64,000 bases of DNA from Saccharomyces uvarum (GCA_947243795.1 OX365939.1:537001-601000), one strand, 5' to 3'; counted from the stretch's first letter, positions 47,613-58,117 are shown. Notes: generated by a model from the letters alone, not told the origin. Numbers and translations: made by a program.

Positions 47613-48974
47613 CTACAGTTCGTTCATTGCTTGATTGAGTACGTTCACCGCATTGTATACATCTGCAAATGTATTATACAAGGGGGCGGGTGCCAACCTG
47701 ATCACATTGGGTCTTCTTGCATCGCCAATAACGCCATGGTCGTGCAAATATTGAAACACCTTGGGCATGATGCCCTCTTCACCAGTATCGGAATCAAAGT
47801 AAAGGGATAATTGGGCACCATGGTCTTCATCTTTGGCCGTTGGAGTTAGTAATGTAAAGAAGTATGGCAATTTTTCCATCTTCAAAGGATGCTTGTAGTA
47901 CTTGGATGCTTCCAATAATTCCGCCATATAATTTGTCAATAGCAAGGATCTTTTCCGGACTTCACTGATACCATTAAACTTCGCAAACAGTTCCAATGAA
48001 CTCTTTAATGCGACCGTATCAATGACGCTTGGGTTAGATTGTCTAAATCCCAATGCTCCTGGAATTGGTTCGAAATTCTCCAGCATTTGGAATCTCTTAG
48101 AAGCATCGTTACCCCACCAGCCAGCTAACCTCGGCAAATATTCTTTAGTAGGGTCAGGTGTAGTGTGCTTCGAATGAACAAATAAGCCACCAATCGCACC
48201 GGGTCCAGCATTTAAGTATTTATACGAACACCAACAAGCAAAGTCAACACCCCAATCGTGTAATTGTAATGGAACGTTTCCTACGGCATGAGCCAAATCC
48301 CATCCGACCAAAATACCGGAGAATTGGTGTGCAAAAGAAGTTATTTGGCCAATGTCAAAATATTGCCCTGTATAATATTGGACACCTGATAAACAAACCA
48401 ATGCTAATGTATCCTGGTTCAGTTCTATGGTGTCCAAAATATCTTGTGTTCTAATGTAAGTCTCTCCCCCGCGTGGTTCGACCTGAATTAGAACATTCTC
48501 AGGTTCCGAAATTCCATGTATTCTACATTGATTATAAAATGCATAATAATCTGATGGAAATGAACCCTTTTCAAAGAGGATCTTGAATCTTTTCTCGGTA
48601 GGTTTGTAAAAAGTTACCAATAAAGAATTCAAGTTTGTAGTAAGACTGTTCATTACCGCAACCTCATTTTCCTGTGCTCCCACTATGGGAGCCAACAATG
48701 GCAGAATAGGTAAGTCAATGTTTACCCAGGGAGTCTTGCCCTCGGATTCTTTAGGATGACAAAAATGCGACTCCACTGCACAGTTGCTCCATGCATCCAA
48801 TTCTGCAATGACTGAATCTCTAGTTGAGGTGGGCATCAACCCCAACGAATTTCCACATAAGTACGTCACTGGCGTATTGTCGGACGACAATCCCATGGAT
48901 TTAAACGTAGGTATGTTAAATTCATTCTTGAGAGTTTCAGGATATTTTTTGTCCAATTTCAATGCTTCTTCCAT
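47613..48974 (-). CDS. BNA5: BNA5, kynureninase
   Basis: PLP enzyme that cleaves 3-hydroxykynurenine to 3-hydroxyanthranilate and alanine in de novo NAD synthesis from tryptophan. It has 453 residues, as in S. cerevisiae. Family motifs in order: YLCGNSLGLMP (near 38), MNSLTTNLNSLL (near 108), FPSDYYAFYNQ (near 139), GWDLAHAVGN (near 224) and the PLP-lysine segment CSYKYLNAGPGAIGG with Lys252. The C-terminal domain continues through FRQSNPSVIDTVALK. The start is the ATG at 48972-48974. Confidence 0.97.
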   Translation of the reverse strand: MEEALKLDKKYPETLKNEFNIPTFKSMGLSSDNTPVTYLCGNSLGLMPTSTRDSVIAELDAWSNCAVESHFCHPKESEGKTPWVNIDLPILPLLAPIVGAQENEVAVMNSLTTNLNSLLVTFYKPTEKRFKILFEKGSFPSDYYAFYNQCRIHGISEPENVLIQVEPRGGETYIRTQDILDTIELNQDTLALVCLSGVQYYTGQYFDIGQITSFAHQFSGILVGWDLAHAVGNVPLQLHDWGVDFACWCSYKYLNAGPGAIGGLFVHSKHTTPDPTKEYLPRLAGWWGNDASKRFQMLENFEPIPGALGFRQSNPSVIDTVALKSSLELFAKFNGISEVRKRSLLLTNYMAELLEASKYYKHPLKMEKLPYFFTLLTPTAKDEDHGAQLSLYFDSDTGEEGIMPKVFQYLHDHGVIGDARRPNVIRLAPAPLYNTFADVYNAVNVLNQAMNEL

Positions 48975-49262
48975 GGCTCACTTGGTTTTTTTCTCGATGC
49001 TTAGAATTAAAGTATATTTATTTATAATATATGCTGTCTTATTTTGTAGGTAAATTATTATTATTTTTTTAAGCGCAGTCACCTTCTAAAAAACGACGAG
49101 AGCTGAGCGCCCGTCAATACTGATAACCGATATAAAAGAACCCGTTGCATGCTCTTGTGGGCTGGAGACCTGAGGCGTGGATGATATTGATTGGTCGTGT
49201 AAAGAAATCTCACTCCCCAATGCTACCGTATCGTTATTTCCAAAGCTTTTTCTTTCACACGT

Positions 49263-51338
49263 TTACTTGCCCTTTGATATAGGCGTTTCTGGTACTTGAA
49301 CACTTACGTTTGCTTCGTCTGAGTATGCAGAAAGACTGGAACACAGCGAGTCTGTAACACTCTCCTCTTGCTGAGCGGAATGCTTTGCTGACTTAGGCAA
49401 GAGATTTTTTTGGTTTTCAAGTGGCGAGTTATATGCTTGTCGAACATTTGCGAAATATGTTTCTAATTCCGTCACCGTTATTATTTTGGCTCTTTTCTGT
49501 AGCGGTTGGTTCGCGCTATGCTCCATCTTTTTCGATGAATCCGACTGCTTTTGTTGCGGTTTTATGTTTATCTTGGATGGTATTTCGGACAATGTCTTCT
49601 TGTGCCTTTCCTTAGTTTTTGCACTCACTAGGTCGAACGTGCATTTGCTGACGTTCCATTTAATATCGGTGTCATTTTTCTCTAAAAATTTCATACCGGA
49701 AAATATGACTGCTTTTATTCGCAAAATACCCTCTTCTTTGAGTGATCGTTTCTCGGTCGATAAAGGACAACCGATTATATTGTTTACCATGTTGAGGGAG
49801 CTATACACGAGATCATCGTTAAAGTCAGTTAATGCAAAGTTTATACAAGAGAACTCTCTAAACATGATATCTTCTTCGAAATAGTAATTTCTTCTCGGCC
49901 TGTGGTTCGATAATTCCCTTGGGTAATTCAAGGGGCTGTTGATCAAATCATTGAGTAATAAGGCCAATGAAGTACAAAACTTTCTATGCCGATGAGCATA
50001 TTGTAAAATAGATCTATATGACTTAATCCAGCATATTAGCAAACGAATAATCGCTAGATATTGAAAGTCTTCCACATTTTTCTGCCATGAGGGTTTGATC
50101 ACTATATCTATTATGCTGACAATAAAATCGAAGCTGAAATCTAAAAAGGAAACTTGACATTTGCTCAAATGTGCATATTTGAGTTTCTTCCTTTGTTCTT
50201 TCCCTTCCTCATTTGTAAACATAAGGTCAAAACCTCCCATCATGGTGGCCAGAATTTTAAGTATATCGTTCGTATGCTCCGAATGATGTTCTGATACAGC
50301 AGCTTGCAAATGCTCTTTTAGCAGCCGACGGTTAGGGGTGCAGGATGTGCTCGATAAACCTGGAGCCATGACATGCTCTAATACCGATAAAAGCTGCAAG
50401 ATAATACGATTTTCGAAAAGTAGTTGTTTACCTTTGGGATGTTTTGAGAAAGGTTTTTCTACTTTCTTCATTAAGAGCTTTCGTTCAGGGAAATCTGGGA
50501 TCAAAATGAGAGCCTTCAAACTAGTCAACGCATATTTGGATGGAATCCTCACTAATGAGCCTCTTACCAATTCAAAGAGATATGACGAAAGCTTTCCAGT
50601 GTTCTGGTAAATTTTGGCTAATTGTAGATAAGTATCTCCCACGGATGGGAGACAGAGTGAGGCAATGGTTAGGTACCTAATAGATTTCTTGAAGTCTCCA
50701 ACCCTCTTGGTTTTGTCAGATGGCTTGTCTAGGATTGCTTTATAGGAATGCGCAGAACCTATATTAATCAAACATCTTTGAAGCGAAATCACGACGGAAA
50801 ATTTCAACGGATTCGTTGCATCTAACACAATTTTTTCGCTTGTTACTTGAACTAAGTTTAGCTTAGTAAAAACGCCATGTGGAACCACTGAATTCATATC
50901 ATATTTCGCAAAGAAACATTCGATGATATCGTAGTAATACCTGTGTGTAGTTTTGAAAAAATATACCATTCTCTTATGGAATTGTCCGAATAGCCTGAAC
51001 CGATGTTTGCTGTCTAATCGCAAAATTTTGTAGAACCAGCACTGGAACCATTGAAAGACAGGCTCGTGGATTTGAGACCATAAAAGCTTCAGGAGCAACG
51101 GTATCACCGTATCATCAATATGATCGTAATTATTGTTACGGTGCATTTCCTCTTGTTTCGAAAGCAGACCTTCAAGTACTTTTCTAAACTTGTGATGTAT
51201 GCCGGCTAGGAAGCATCTGAAGGTGATATGTGCATCCTCATCGTGTATATGTCCTGATATCAGATGATCATCAACATGCATACGGACGTTCTTAAACAAC
51301 GACCTCAGATATTCTTCGTTAACTTCTTCATTATCCAT
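49263..51338 (-). CDS. EST1: EST1, telomerase subunit
   Basis: Telomerase regulatory protein that binds TLC1 RNA and bridges the enzyme to Cdc13 at telomeres. It has 691 residues (699 in S. cerevisiae) and is one of the faster-evolving proteins here. The N-terminal half has the Est1/14-3-3-like TPR region, for example HEPVFQWFQCWFYKILRL (near 92) and SIRYLTIASLCLPSVGDTYLQLAKIYQNTG (near 215, in part). The middle carries KYAHLSKCQVSFLDFSFDFIV and the C-terminus is basic and Gln/Ser-rich, ending VPETPISKGK. It is divergent from TOP3 across 267 bp. Confidence 0.95.
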   Translation of the reverse strand: MDNEEVNEEYLRSLFKNVRMHVDDHLISGHIHDEDAHITFRCFLAGIHHKFRKVLEGLLSKQEEMHRNNNYDHIDDTVIPLLLKLLWSQIHEPVFQWFQCWFYKILRLDSKHRFRLFGQFHKRMVYFFKTTHRYYYDIIECFFAKYDMNSVVPHGVFTKLNLVQVTSEKIVLDATNPLKFSVVISLQRCLINIGSAHSYKAILDKPSDKTKRVGDFKKSIRYLTIASLCLPSVGDTYLQLAKIYQNTGKLSSYLFELVRGSLVRIPSKYALTSLKALILIPDFPERKLLMKKVEKPFSKHPKGKQLLFENRIILQLLSVLEHVMAPGLSSTSCTPNRRLLKEHLQAAVSEHHSEHTNDILKILATMMGGFDLMFTNEEGKEQRKKLKYAHLSKCQVSFLDFSFDFIVSIIDIVIKPSWQKNVEDFQYLAIIRLLICWIKSYRSILQYAHRHRKFCTSLALLLNDLINSPLNYPRELSNHRPRRNYYFEEDIMFREFSCINFALTDFNDDLVYSSLNMVNNIIGCPLSTEKRSLKEEGILRIKAVIFSGMKFLEKNDTDIKWNVSKCTFDLVSAKTKERHKKTLSEIPSKINIKPQQKQSDSSKKMEHSANQPLQKRAKIITVTELETYFANVRQAYNSPLENQKNLLPKSAKHSAQQEESVTDSLCSSLSAYSDEANVSVQVPETPISKGK

Positions 51339-51469
51339 TATCCACTACAACACACATGTGTACTGAGGTACTCAATGGGCTAGATTGCTTTGTTGGGTTG
51401 AGTGAGGCTATGAAAGACGATTGAACCACTTATGTTTACATTTTCCATGTTTTTGAAATAGGATAATAG

Positions 51470-51480
51470 CGTAGACGCGA
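51470..51480. promoter_or_regulatory. MCB/SCB-like GACGCGAAA in EST1-TOP3 promoter
   Basis: TAGACGCGAAAA near 51472-51482 joins the MCB core CGCG to the SCB-like CGAAA. It lies about 130 bp upstream of both genes. A G1/S role is possible but rests on a short match. Confidence 0.35.
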
Positions 51481-51605
51481 AAACAAACAAAAAAAAAGAA
51501 ACACACGCAGACTAATTAGCAACTATGAGTAAAGAGGGCATCGCTCGACGGAAAGTGGCAGCTGTGCGTTTTCTTTTAACATAGAAAGTAGGACTAGTGA
51601 GGAGA

Positions 51606-53570
51606 ATGAAAGTACTATGTGTAGCCGAGAAGAACTCCATAGCGAAGGCGGTTTCACAGATCTTAGGAGGTGGCAGATCTACATCAAGGGATTCTGGCTA
51701 TATGTATGTGAAGAACTATGATTTCATGTTCAGTGGGTTCCCGTTCGCGAGAAACGGGGGTGATTGCCAGGTAACCATGACCAGTGTTGCGGGCCACCTG
51801 ACAGGGATCGATTTCAGCCATGATTCGCACGGGTGGGGGAAATGTGCCATCCAAGAGCTATTTGATGCGCCACTGAACGAGATCATGAATAATAGCCAGA
51901 AGAAGATTGCAAGCAACATCAAGCGAGAAGCCAGGGACGCAGACTACCTGATGATCTGGACGGATTGCGACCGTGAAGGGGAGTACATCGGCTGGGAGAT
52001 ATGGCAAGAGGCCAAGAGAGGTAATAGGCGCATAGAAAGCGACCAAGTGTACCGGGCGGTTTTCTCACATTTGGAAAGACAACACATACTGAACGCAGCA
52101 AGAAACCCAAATAGGTTGGACATGAAGAGTGTGCATGCTGTCGGGACGCGGATCGAGATCGATCTTCGAGCAGGTGTTACGTTTACCAGGCTGTTGACAG
52201 AAACACTGCGGAATAAACTAAGAAGCCAAAGCGCCCCAGGCAGAGATGGCGGTAGAACCCGCGGTGGCAAGAACGACTCGCAAGTCGTGTCGTATGGTAC
52301 GTGCCAGTTTCCGACTCTGGGGTTTGTCGTCGACAGGTTTGAGAGAATACGGAATTTCGTGCCGGAGGAGTTCTGGTACATCCAGCTGGTGGTAGAAAAC
52401 AAGGACAGCGGCGGGGTGACAACCTTCCAGTGGGACAGAGGCCACCTGTTCGACCGGCTGAGCGTGCTGACATTCTACGAGACATGCATCGAGACCGCGG
52501 GTAACGTGGCCAAAGTGGTGGACTTGCGGTCGAAGCCCACCTCGAAGTACAGACCGCTGCCCTTGACCACCGTGGAGTTGCAGAAAAACTGCGCCCGGTA
52601 TCTGCGACTCAATGCCAAACAGTCGCTGGACGCGGCGGAAAAGCTGTACCAAAAAGGGTTCATATCGTATCCCAGAACGGAAACCGATAGCTTCCCGCAC
52701 GCAATGGACCTAAAGTCCCTGGTGGAGAAACAAGCGCAACTAGATCAGCCCGGTACGGGCGGCAAAACCGCTTGGGCAGAGTATGCGGCGTCGCTGCTTT
52801 TGCCCGAAAATACAAGCGGCAACCGTTTCAAGCCCCCACGAAGTGGTACCCATGACGACAAGGCGCATCCTCCAATTCACCCCATCGTCAGTCTGGGACC
52901 GGACGCTAATGTGTCCCCCACCGAAAGAAGAATATACGAGTATGTGGCAAGACACTTCCTGGCATCCTGCTCGGAGGACGCCAAGGGCCAGGCGACCACC
53001 CTGGTACTGGACTGGGCCGGCGAGCGGTTCACCGCCGCCGGTCTCGTGGTCCTCGAGAGAAACTTCCTCGACGTCTACCCGTGGGCACGCTGGGAGACCA
53101 CCAAGCAACTGCCGCGCCTGGAGCTGCACGCCCCTGTGGACATCGCAAAGGCTGAGATGAAGGCGGGCGCCACGGCTCCACCTAAACCCATGACCGAGAG
53201 TGAGCTCATCATCCTCATGGACGCCAACGGCATCGGCACAGACGCCACCATCGCAGAGCACATCGACAAGATTCAGGTACGCAACTATGTCCGCAGCGAG
53301 AAGGCAGGCAAGGAAACCTACTTGCAGCCCACCACCCTGGGAGTCTCCCTCGTGCACGGCTTCGAGGCCATCGGCCTCGAAGACTCCTTCGCAAAGCCCT
53401 TCCAGCGCCGTGAGATGGAACAAGACCTGAAAAAAATCTGCGATGGCCACGCCTCCAGGGCAGAGGTTGTATCCGACATGGTCGAAAAGTACAGGAAGTA
53501 CTGGCTCAAGACGAATGGCTGTAAGAACACCCTGCTGCAGGTCTATGATCGCGTTAAGACGTCCATGTAG
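51606..53570 (+). CDS. TOP3: TOP3, DNA topoisomerase III
   Basis: Type IA topoisomerase of the Sgs1-Top3-Rmi1 complex, which dissolves double Holliday junctions and decatenates DNA. It has 654 residues (656 in S. cerevisiae) from the ATG giving MKVLCVAEKNSIA; three upstream codons in frame lack an ATG. The Toprim domain holds VAEKNSIAKA with the catalytic Glu and WTDCDREGEYIGWEI with the DxD pair. The nucleophile is Tyr355 in FISYPRTETD. GIGTDATIAEHI and QFPTLGFVVDRF are family motifs. Codon third positions become strongly GC-rich from about 52400 on, unlike every neighbour. No zinc-finger tail is present, as usual for yeast Top3. Confidence 0.97.
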   Translation: MKVLCVAEKNSIAKAVSQILGGGRSTSRDSGYMYVKNYDFMFSGFPFARNGGDCQVTMTSVAGHLTGIDFSHDSHGWGKCAIQELFDAPLNEIMNNSQKKIASNIKREARDADYLMIWTDCDREGEYIGWEIWQEAKRGNRRIESDQVYRAVFSHLERQHILNAARNPNRLDMKSVHAVGTRIEIDLRAGVTFTRLLTETLRNKLRSQSAPGRDGGRTRGGKNDSQVVSYGTCQFPTLGFVVDRFERIRNFVPEEFWYIQLVVENKDSGGVTTFQWDRGHLFDRLSVLTFYETCIETAGNVAKVVDLRSKPTSKYRPLPLTTVELQKNCARYLRLNAKQSLDAAEKLYQKGFISYPRTETDSFPHAMDLKSLVEKQAQLDQPGTGGKTAWAEYAASLLLPENTSGNRFKPPRSGTHDDKAHPPIHPIVSLGPDANVSPTERRIYEYVARHFLASCSEDAKGQATTLVLDWAGERFTAAGLVVLERNFLDVYPWARWETTKQLPRLELHAPVDIAKAEMKAGATAPPKPMTESELIILMDANGIGTDATIAEHIDKIQVRNYVRSEKAGKETYLQPTTLGVSLVHGFEAIGLEDSFAKPFQRREMEQDLKKICDGHASRAEVVSDMVEKYRKYWLKTNGCKNTLLQVYDRVKTSM

Positions 53571-54159
53571 CGGCGCCTAATCGCATATGCTCGCTTTCTC
53601 CATATGCGCATCGCGGCCCCGGCGGCGGTGCCTGCTGCACGGCAGCCATCGCCCTGCCACAGACATGGCCGCACACCCCTTAAGTACATGCCGGCCATCG
53701 CCCCTAACAGCATACATGCGCCCAGCGGCCAAACGCATACGGAAAGTTTAAGAGAGCCGATGAGCAACTCATGTACAGGATGTCTCCATCGGCCGGAATG
53801 CGCTTGGCAGCAAAGGGCGTTTTTCTGCAGGTTGCATTATTGGTTTATATGGAAGACGGGAGGATTCATCCTTCGAGGTTGCTAATCAGCCAATATAACT
53901 TATTTGGGTAGTCAAGTGGAGAAAAGGAAGAAAAAAAAAAAGGCGAAAATTTGCGGACGCTATTGTATTGTCGTTTCTTTTTCTTAGTTTGGTCTTAGTT
54001 TGGTATATATGTACAGGCTATAATCTTTCAAAGCATCGAAGTGATATTCTTCTCTCTTCCCCTTCCCTTTTCCAGATTTGATGTTGTTCCTTTATAGATA
54101 GAGCAAGCTACCAAACAAAGGACTCTATATTCATTGCATCACTAACACATCCATCGATC
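53571..54159. other. TOP3-THI7 spacer
   Basis: Spacer of 589 bp. The first 300 bp continue the GC-rich composition of TOP3 (GCGGCCCCGGCGGCGGTGCC near 53610); an uncharacterised 93-codon frame at 53604-53885 lies in it without support. The second half turns AT-rich with a TATATATG (near 54003) likely to serve THI7. Confidence 0.55.
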
Positions 54160-55977
54160 ATGGGTTTCAAAGCTAAGATGTCAAGTTTCGGTGCTAAGGT
54201 CTCGAGGGGTTTGAGATTTCTGGAAATCCCTGTTGAAAACAGGGACTCCATCAGTTTTTTAAAGAACCCTGATTTGCAGCCTATTAAGGCAGAAAATCAG
54301 ACATGGGGGTTCTGGTCCAATTTCGCATATTGGGGGGTCATGTCCTTCTCCGTGGGTACTTGGATTAGTGCCTCGTCTGCATTGACTGTCGGGTTGAGTT
54401 ATCCAGAGACCATTGGTACTTTTATTGTCGGTGATGTGTTGACTATCATATTCACCCTGGCCAACTCAGGTCCTGGTTTCGACTGGAAGGTCGGTTATAC
54501 TTTGACTCAGAGATTTGTCTTCGGTATCAATGGTTCCGCCTTCGGTATCATAATCAGAGTCTTGATGAGTATTGTCAACTATGGTTCCAACGCTTGGTTG
54601 GGTGGTCTTTGTATCAACATGATCTTGGATTCCTGGTCTCATCACTATTTGCATTTACCTAACACTTTGTCCTCCAGTGTCGCCATGACCACCAAAGAAT
54701 TGATCGGGTTCATTATCTTCCACGTCCTCACCGCCTTCTGCTACCTAATGAAGCCTTACCACATGAACTACATTTTGATTTGGTCATGTGTGGCCACTTT
54801 CTTCTCCATGCTGGGTATCGTGATCTACTTGACCCGCCAAGCTGGCGGTGTCGGTGACTTGTTCACCTCCACTGAGTCTACTGTCAGTGGCTCCACCAAG
54901 GCCTGGGCTTGGGTCTACATGATCTCGTACTGGTTTGGTTCCGTCTCTCCAGGCTCCACTAACCAAAGTGATTACTCGAGATTCGGTTCTTCCCAAACTG
55001 CCATCTGGCTCGGTACCATCTGTGCCCTTTTGATTCCAACCACCTTGATTCCAGTCTTCGGTGTCATTGGTGCTTCCACTTCTGACAAACTATACGGTAC
55101 ACAATTGTGGATGCCTATGGATATTTTTGACTACTGGTTAAAGGACAACTATTCTTCAGGTGCCCGTGCAGGTGCCTTCTTCTGCGGTGTCTCCTTCGTC
55201 ATGTCCCAAATGGCCTACACCATCTCCAACTGTGGGTTCGCTAGTGGTATGGATTTGTCCGGTTTGTTGCCCAAATACGTCGATATTAAGAGAGGTGCTA
55301 TTTTCACCGCATGTATCTCCTGGGCTTGTTTGCCATGGAACTTCTACAACTCTTCATCTACTTTCTTAACTGTCATGAGTTCTTTCGGTGTCGTTATGAC
55401 TCCTATCATTTCCGTCATGATCTGCGATAACTTCTTGGTCAGAAAGAGACAATACTCCATCACCAATGCCTTCATTCTAAAGGGTGAATACTACTTCAGC
55501 AAGGGTGTCAATTGGAGAGCTATCGTCGCTTGGGTTTGTGGTATGACTCCCGGTTTACCTGGTATTGCCTGGGAAGTCAATAACAATTATTTCCACAACA
55601 CTGGTATTGTTAACTTCTTCTACGGTGATTCCTTCTTCTCATTTTTGATCTCGTTCTTTGTCTACTGGGGGCTATGTCTAATCTTCCCTTTCAAGATTGT
55701 TGTCAGACATGATGACAAGGATTACTACGGTGCATTCACTGACGAAGAAGCAAGAAAGAAGGGCATGGTTCCATTCAGCGAAATTTCCGAAGAAGAAATT
55801 ACTGCTTACACATTAGGTGAAGGATACACCACTGGTCATGAATTCAGACCTGACGGATCCGACGAAGAAATGCCTGAGTTGGCCAAAACTAGCTCTGAAA
55901 ACACCAACGAGTTTGAAATCGTTCATCAGAAGCAAGACGAGAAAAATTCTTCCACCGCCAGTGAAAGAGCCGAATAA
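54160..55977 (+). CDS. THI7: THI7, plasma-membrane thiamine transporter
   Basis: Thiamine uptake permease of the NCS1 nucleobase-cation-symport family, induced by thiamine shortage in S. cerevisiae. The full frame has 605 residues; a second in-frame ATG at 54178 gives 599 residues starting MSSFGAKVSR, closer to the 598 of S. cerevisiae. Twelve membrane segments are expected; NCS1 features include WGFWSNFAYWGVMSFSVGTW (near 43), SNAWLGGLCINM, SYWFGSVSPGSTNQSDYSR (near 265) and NCGFASGMDLSGLLPKYVDIKRG. The cytosolic tail is acidic (DPTKK-free, rich in Glu/Ser). Paralogues NRT1 and THI72 exist elsewhere; position decides for THI7. Confidence 0.95.
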   Translation: MGFKAKMSSFGAKVSRGLRFLEIPVENRDSISFLKNPDLQPIKAENQTWGFWSNFAYWGVMSFSVGTWISASSALTVGLSYPETIGTFIVGDVLTIIFTLANSGPGFDWKVGYTLTQRFVFGINGSAFGIIIRVLMSIVNYGSNAWLGGLCINMILDSWSHHYLHLPNTLSSSVAMTTKELIGFIIFHVLTAFCYLMKPYHMNYILIWSCVATFFSMLGIVIYLTRQAGGVGDLFTSTESTVSGSTKAWAWVYMISYWFGSVSPGSTNQSDYSRFGSSQTAIWLGTICALLIPTTLIPVFGVIGASTSDKLYGTQLWMPMDIFDYWLKDNYSSGARAGAFFCGVSFVMSQMAYTISNCGFASGMDLSGLLPKYVDIKRGAIFTACISWACLPWNFYNSSSTFLTVMSSFGVVMTPIISVMICDNFLVRKRQYSITNAFILKGEYYFSKGVNWRAIVAWVCGMTPGLPGIAWEVNNNYFHNTGIVNFFYGDSFFSFLISFFVYWGLCLIFPFKIVVRHDDKDYYGAFTDEEARKKGMVPFSEISEEEITAYTLGEGYTTGHEFRPDGSDEEMPELAKTSSENTNEFEIVHQKQDEKNSSTASERAE

Positions 55978-56531
55978 TAAAAAAGAAAACATCATAAAAT
56001 ACTTAAAATACCAAAGAAAAACATTCTCTTTATCTCTTAATAGCTTCCTGCACTAATTTCCTTTTTACTACGAGATTTTTTCTTCGTTCTCTTTTTTATT
56101 CAGTATTAGCTTTTTCATCATTTAAACATGTACAATAGATATATAAATCAAATAATTAAACTAACCAATTTATCATATTTACAAAAACTTCCTCTACTAT
56201 TTGCATTTTTTTGTTACCTATCTTGCCAGGGGGGAGAAGTTCAGCTACGGCCTGTCCAGACCAAACTTACTTCCAGCCACCCATTTCCGTTATTTCTTTC
56301 TCCCCCCCCCCCACTCCCCGTTTACAGTCGTTATTTGTTCTTGACCCAGCGTTCGTAGTGCTTGACTTTTGAAATTTCACTTGTTTCCAGTACCGGCAAG
56401 TAATTCGAAATTTTGCTCTTGAAACTCACGAGAACTACAAACACAAAATAAAGATAAGTGAGACACAGTAACCCCAGCACAAAACCCACAGTCGTTGGTT
56501 AGATTGGAACCCATATACAAAAGCAAGTCCA
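55978..56531. other. THI7-FAR10 spacer with C11 tract
   Basis: Spacer of 554 bp. It contains a run of 11 C at 56302-56312 within CT-rich sequence (TTTCTTTCTCC...CACTCCCC), rare in yeast. The rest is THI7 3' and FAR10 5' flank. No gene is seen. Confidence 0.6.
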
Positions 56532-57971
56532 ATGACTGATTCAGGACCAGAGTTCGGTAAGGAGGAGCACTCCAGTTCTCCGAGCAAACAACACACAAGA
56601 AATGGCAGCATACCCAAAAATACGAAGCTCAGTAATGGATCTAACAGCTCACCCAAGAGACTAGCAGATAAATATGATAAAAGAACAAGTGATTTCTCAA
56701 AGGGCTTCCTTCCGCATAACGTTTCAAGAACACCAAGGAGAAAATATACCTACATTCTAATTCTCACTTCACTAAATGGAACTTTTGAAAGGAAGCACGT
56801 AATGGTACCATTCAAACCTGATGGGCTTAAGTTGGGGAGACCTGTAGCTAACAGCAACAATAACTCCAACTCATCGCTCAGGGGCGGCAAGAGACTGGAT
56901 TCACACACTTTTTCTCAGGTTAGGTCTAATAATGGTAATTTCGATTCAAGAGTACTTTCCAGAAATCATGCATTCTTGAGTTGTGATCCCCTTACGGGGA
57001 GGGTATATATACGAGACCTGAAATCTAGTAACGGTACGTTCATTAATGGGCACAGGATTGGTTCAAATGACGTAGAAATCAAAGTCGGCGACGTGATAGA
57101 CCTGGGAACTGATATAGATACGAAAATTGAGCATCGCAAAATAAGTGCCACAGTGGAAGAACTCTTCGTACAGCCTTTGCTAGAAGCACCGATCGCTCAA
57201 GATGATCATGATGTTGATGACCGTGGTGCGATTTCAAAAAGAGAAGAGGCTGCTGCCATAACAAGTTACATATATGGTGATTCCAATAACCTGGAATTGG
57301 AGGAAGTTATTTTAGGTTCCGAGACAGAAATACTCAGTGGAATTTTCATCAATAATTGTATCGGCACAAGCAGCACTTTGTCTAACGTAATTAAGACATT
57401 AGCAACTGAAATCTCGTTTTCTAAATACGACAATTCTAAGCTACAGTCCATGGAGAACTTTTTAATTAGTTATACTACTCACCTGGAATACACAAATAAA
57501 CTTTTGGTGGAAAAAAATGACCAGCAGTTAGTAAAGTTACAAAACGGATTACGAAGGAAGCTGTCAGTAAAATACGAAAAAATCATAGAACAAAACAGAA
57601 ACCAAATAAAGCAGTTAGAAAGAGACCATATGTTCTCCAAAAAATCATTTGAAGTTAAAAAAAGAAGAAGCAACGAAAAACAAAGGAACATTGAACGGGA
57701 AATAGAAGACTTGAAGACCAGGTTAGAAGTCGAACGATATAAGAACTCACAAATACTGAAAAAGAATAAACTAAAAGGGCAAGAACCCTTAACTGCATCC
57801 AAGAAAAAGAAAGACGCACACGATAAAAAAAGTGTTCCAGGCATGAATCCCAACGATGTTGGCAAATTTAGCATCAAAAAAACATTAAGTGACCACTTTA
57901 CGCTATTAACATTTGGAACTATTTCCATCGGGATCATAGCTATTGTGTTCAAATTCTTCACTCCAAGCTAG
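56532..57971 (+). CDS. FAR10: FAR10, STRIPAK-like complex FHA protein
   Basis: Member of the Far3-7-8-9-10-11 complex, the yeast STRIPAK relative that supports pheromone arrest and antagonises TORC2. It has 479 residues (478 in S. cerevisiae). The forkhead-associated domain spans about residues 88-205, with LKLGRPV (near 98), [11 protein letters not shown] (near 140) and the loop [18 protein letters not shown] long coiled coil occupies about 300-425 ([38 protein letters not shown]). One C-terminal transmembrane helix ([16 protein letters not shown]) makes it a tail-anchored ER protein. FAR9 is the paralogue. Confidence 0.95.
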   Translation: MTDSGPEFGKEEHSSSPSKQHTRNGSIPKNTKLSNGSNSSPKRLADKYDKRTSDFSKGFLPHNVSRTPRRKYTYILILTSLNGTFERKHVMVPFKPDGLKLGRPVANSNNNSNSSLRGGKRLDSHTFSQVRSNNGNFDSRVLSRNHAFLSCDPLTGRVYIRDLKSSNGTFINGHRIGSNDVEIKVGDVIDLGTDIDTKIEHRKISATVEELFVQPLLEAPIAQDDHDVDDRGAISKREEAAAITSYIYGDSNNLELEEVILGSETEILSGIFINNCIGTSSTLSNVIKTLATEISFSKYDNSKLQSMENFLISYTTHLEYTNKLLVEKNDQQLVKLQNGLRRKLSVKYEKIIEQNRNQIKQLERDHMFSKKSFEVKKRRSNEKQRNIEREIEDLKTRLEVERYKNSQILKKNKLKGQEPLTASKKKKDAHDKKSVPGMNPNDVGKFSIKKTLSDHFTLLTFGTISIGIIAIVFKFFTPS

Positions 57972-58117
57972 CATCCTAAACATAAGAAATATATTACTCC
58001 TTCAGAGTCAAAGAATAATATATACATAGGCGTATATACGTATACATACAATAGATATTCACAAGTAGATGTTAAGCATTGTCCAAATTCAAGAGAGTAT
58101 GGCAGTCCTTATCCGTT

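Noticed and set aside
48784-49053. Plus-strand frame at the start of BNA5, like the dubious YLR232W
   Set aside because: Overlaps the BNA5 5' end antisense and has no protein-family character.
51944-52700. Overlapping antisense frames inside TOP3, in the area of the dubious YLR235C
   Set aside because: Shadows of the TOP3 coding sequence; several frames are open at once for the same compositional reason.
52740-53450. Long antisense frame inside TOP3 (about 236 codons, minus strand), in the area of the dubious YLR236C
   Set aside because: It opens without an ATG, lies wholly within TOP3, and is explained by the lack of A/T at third positions in this GC-rich stretch.
53604-53885. ATG-started 93-codon frame downstream of TOP3
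   Set aside because: Lies in the GC-rich flank, rich in Ala, Pro, His and Arg as expected from composition; no recognised domain and no counterpart known to me.
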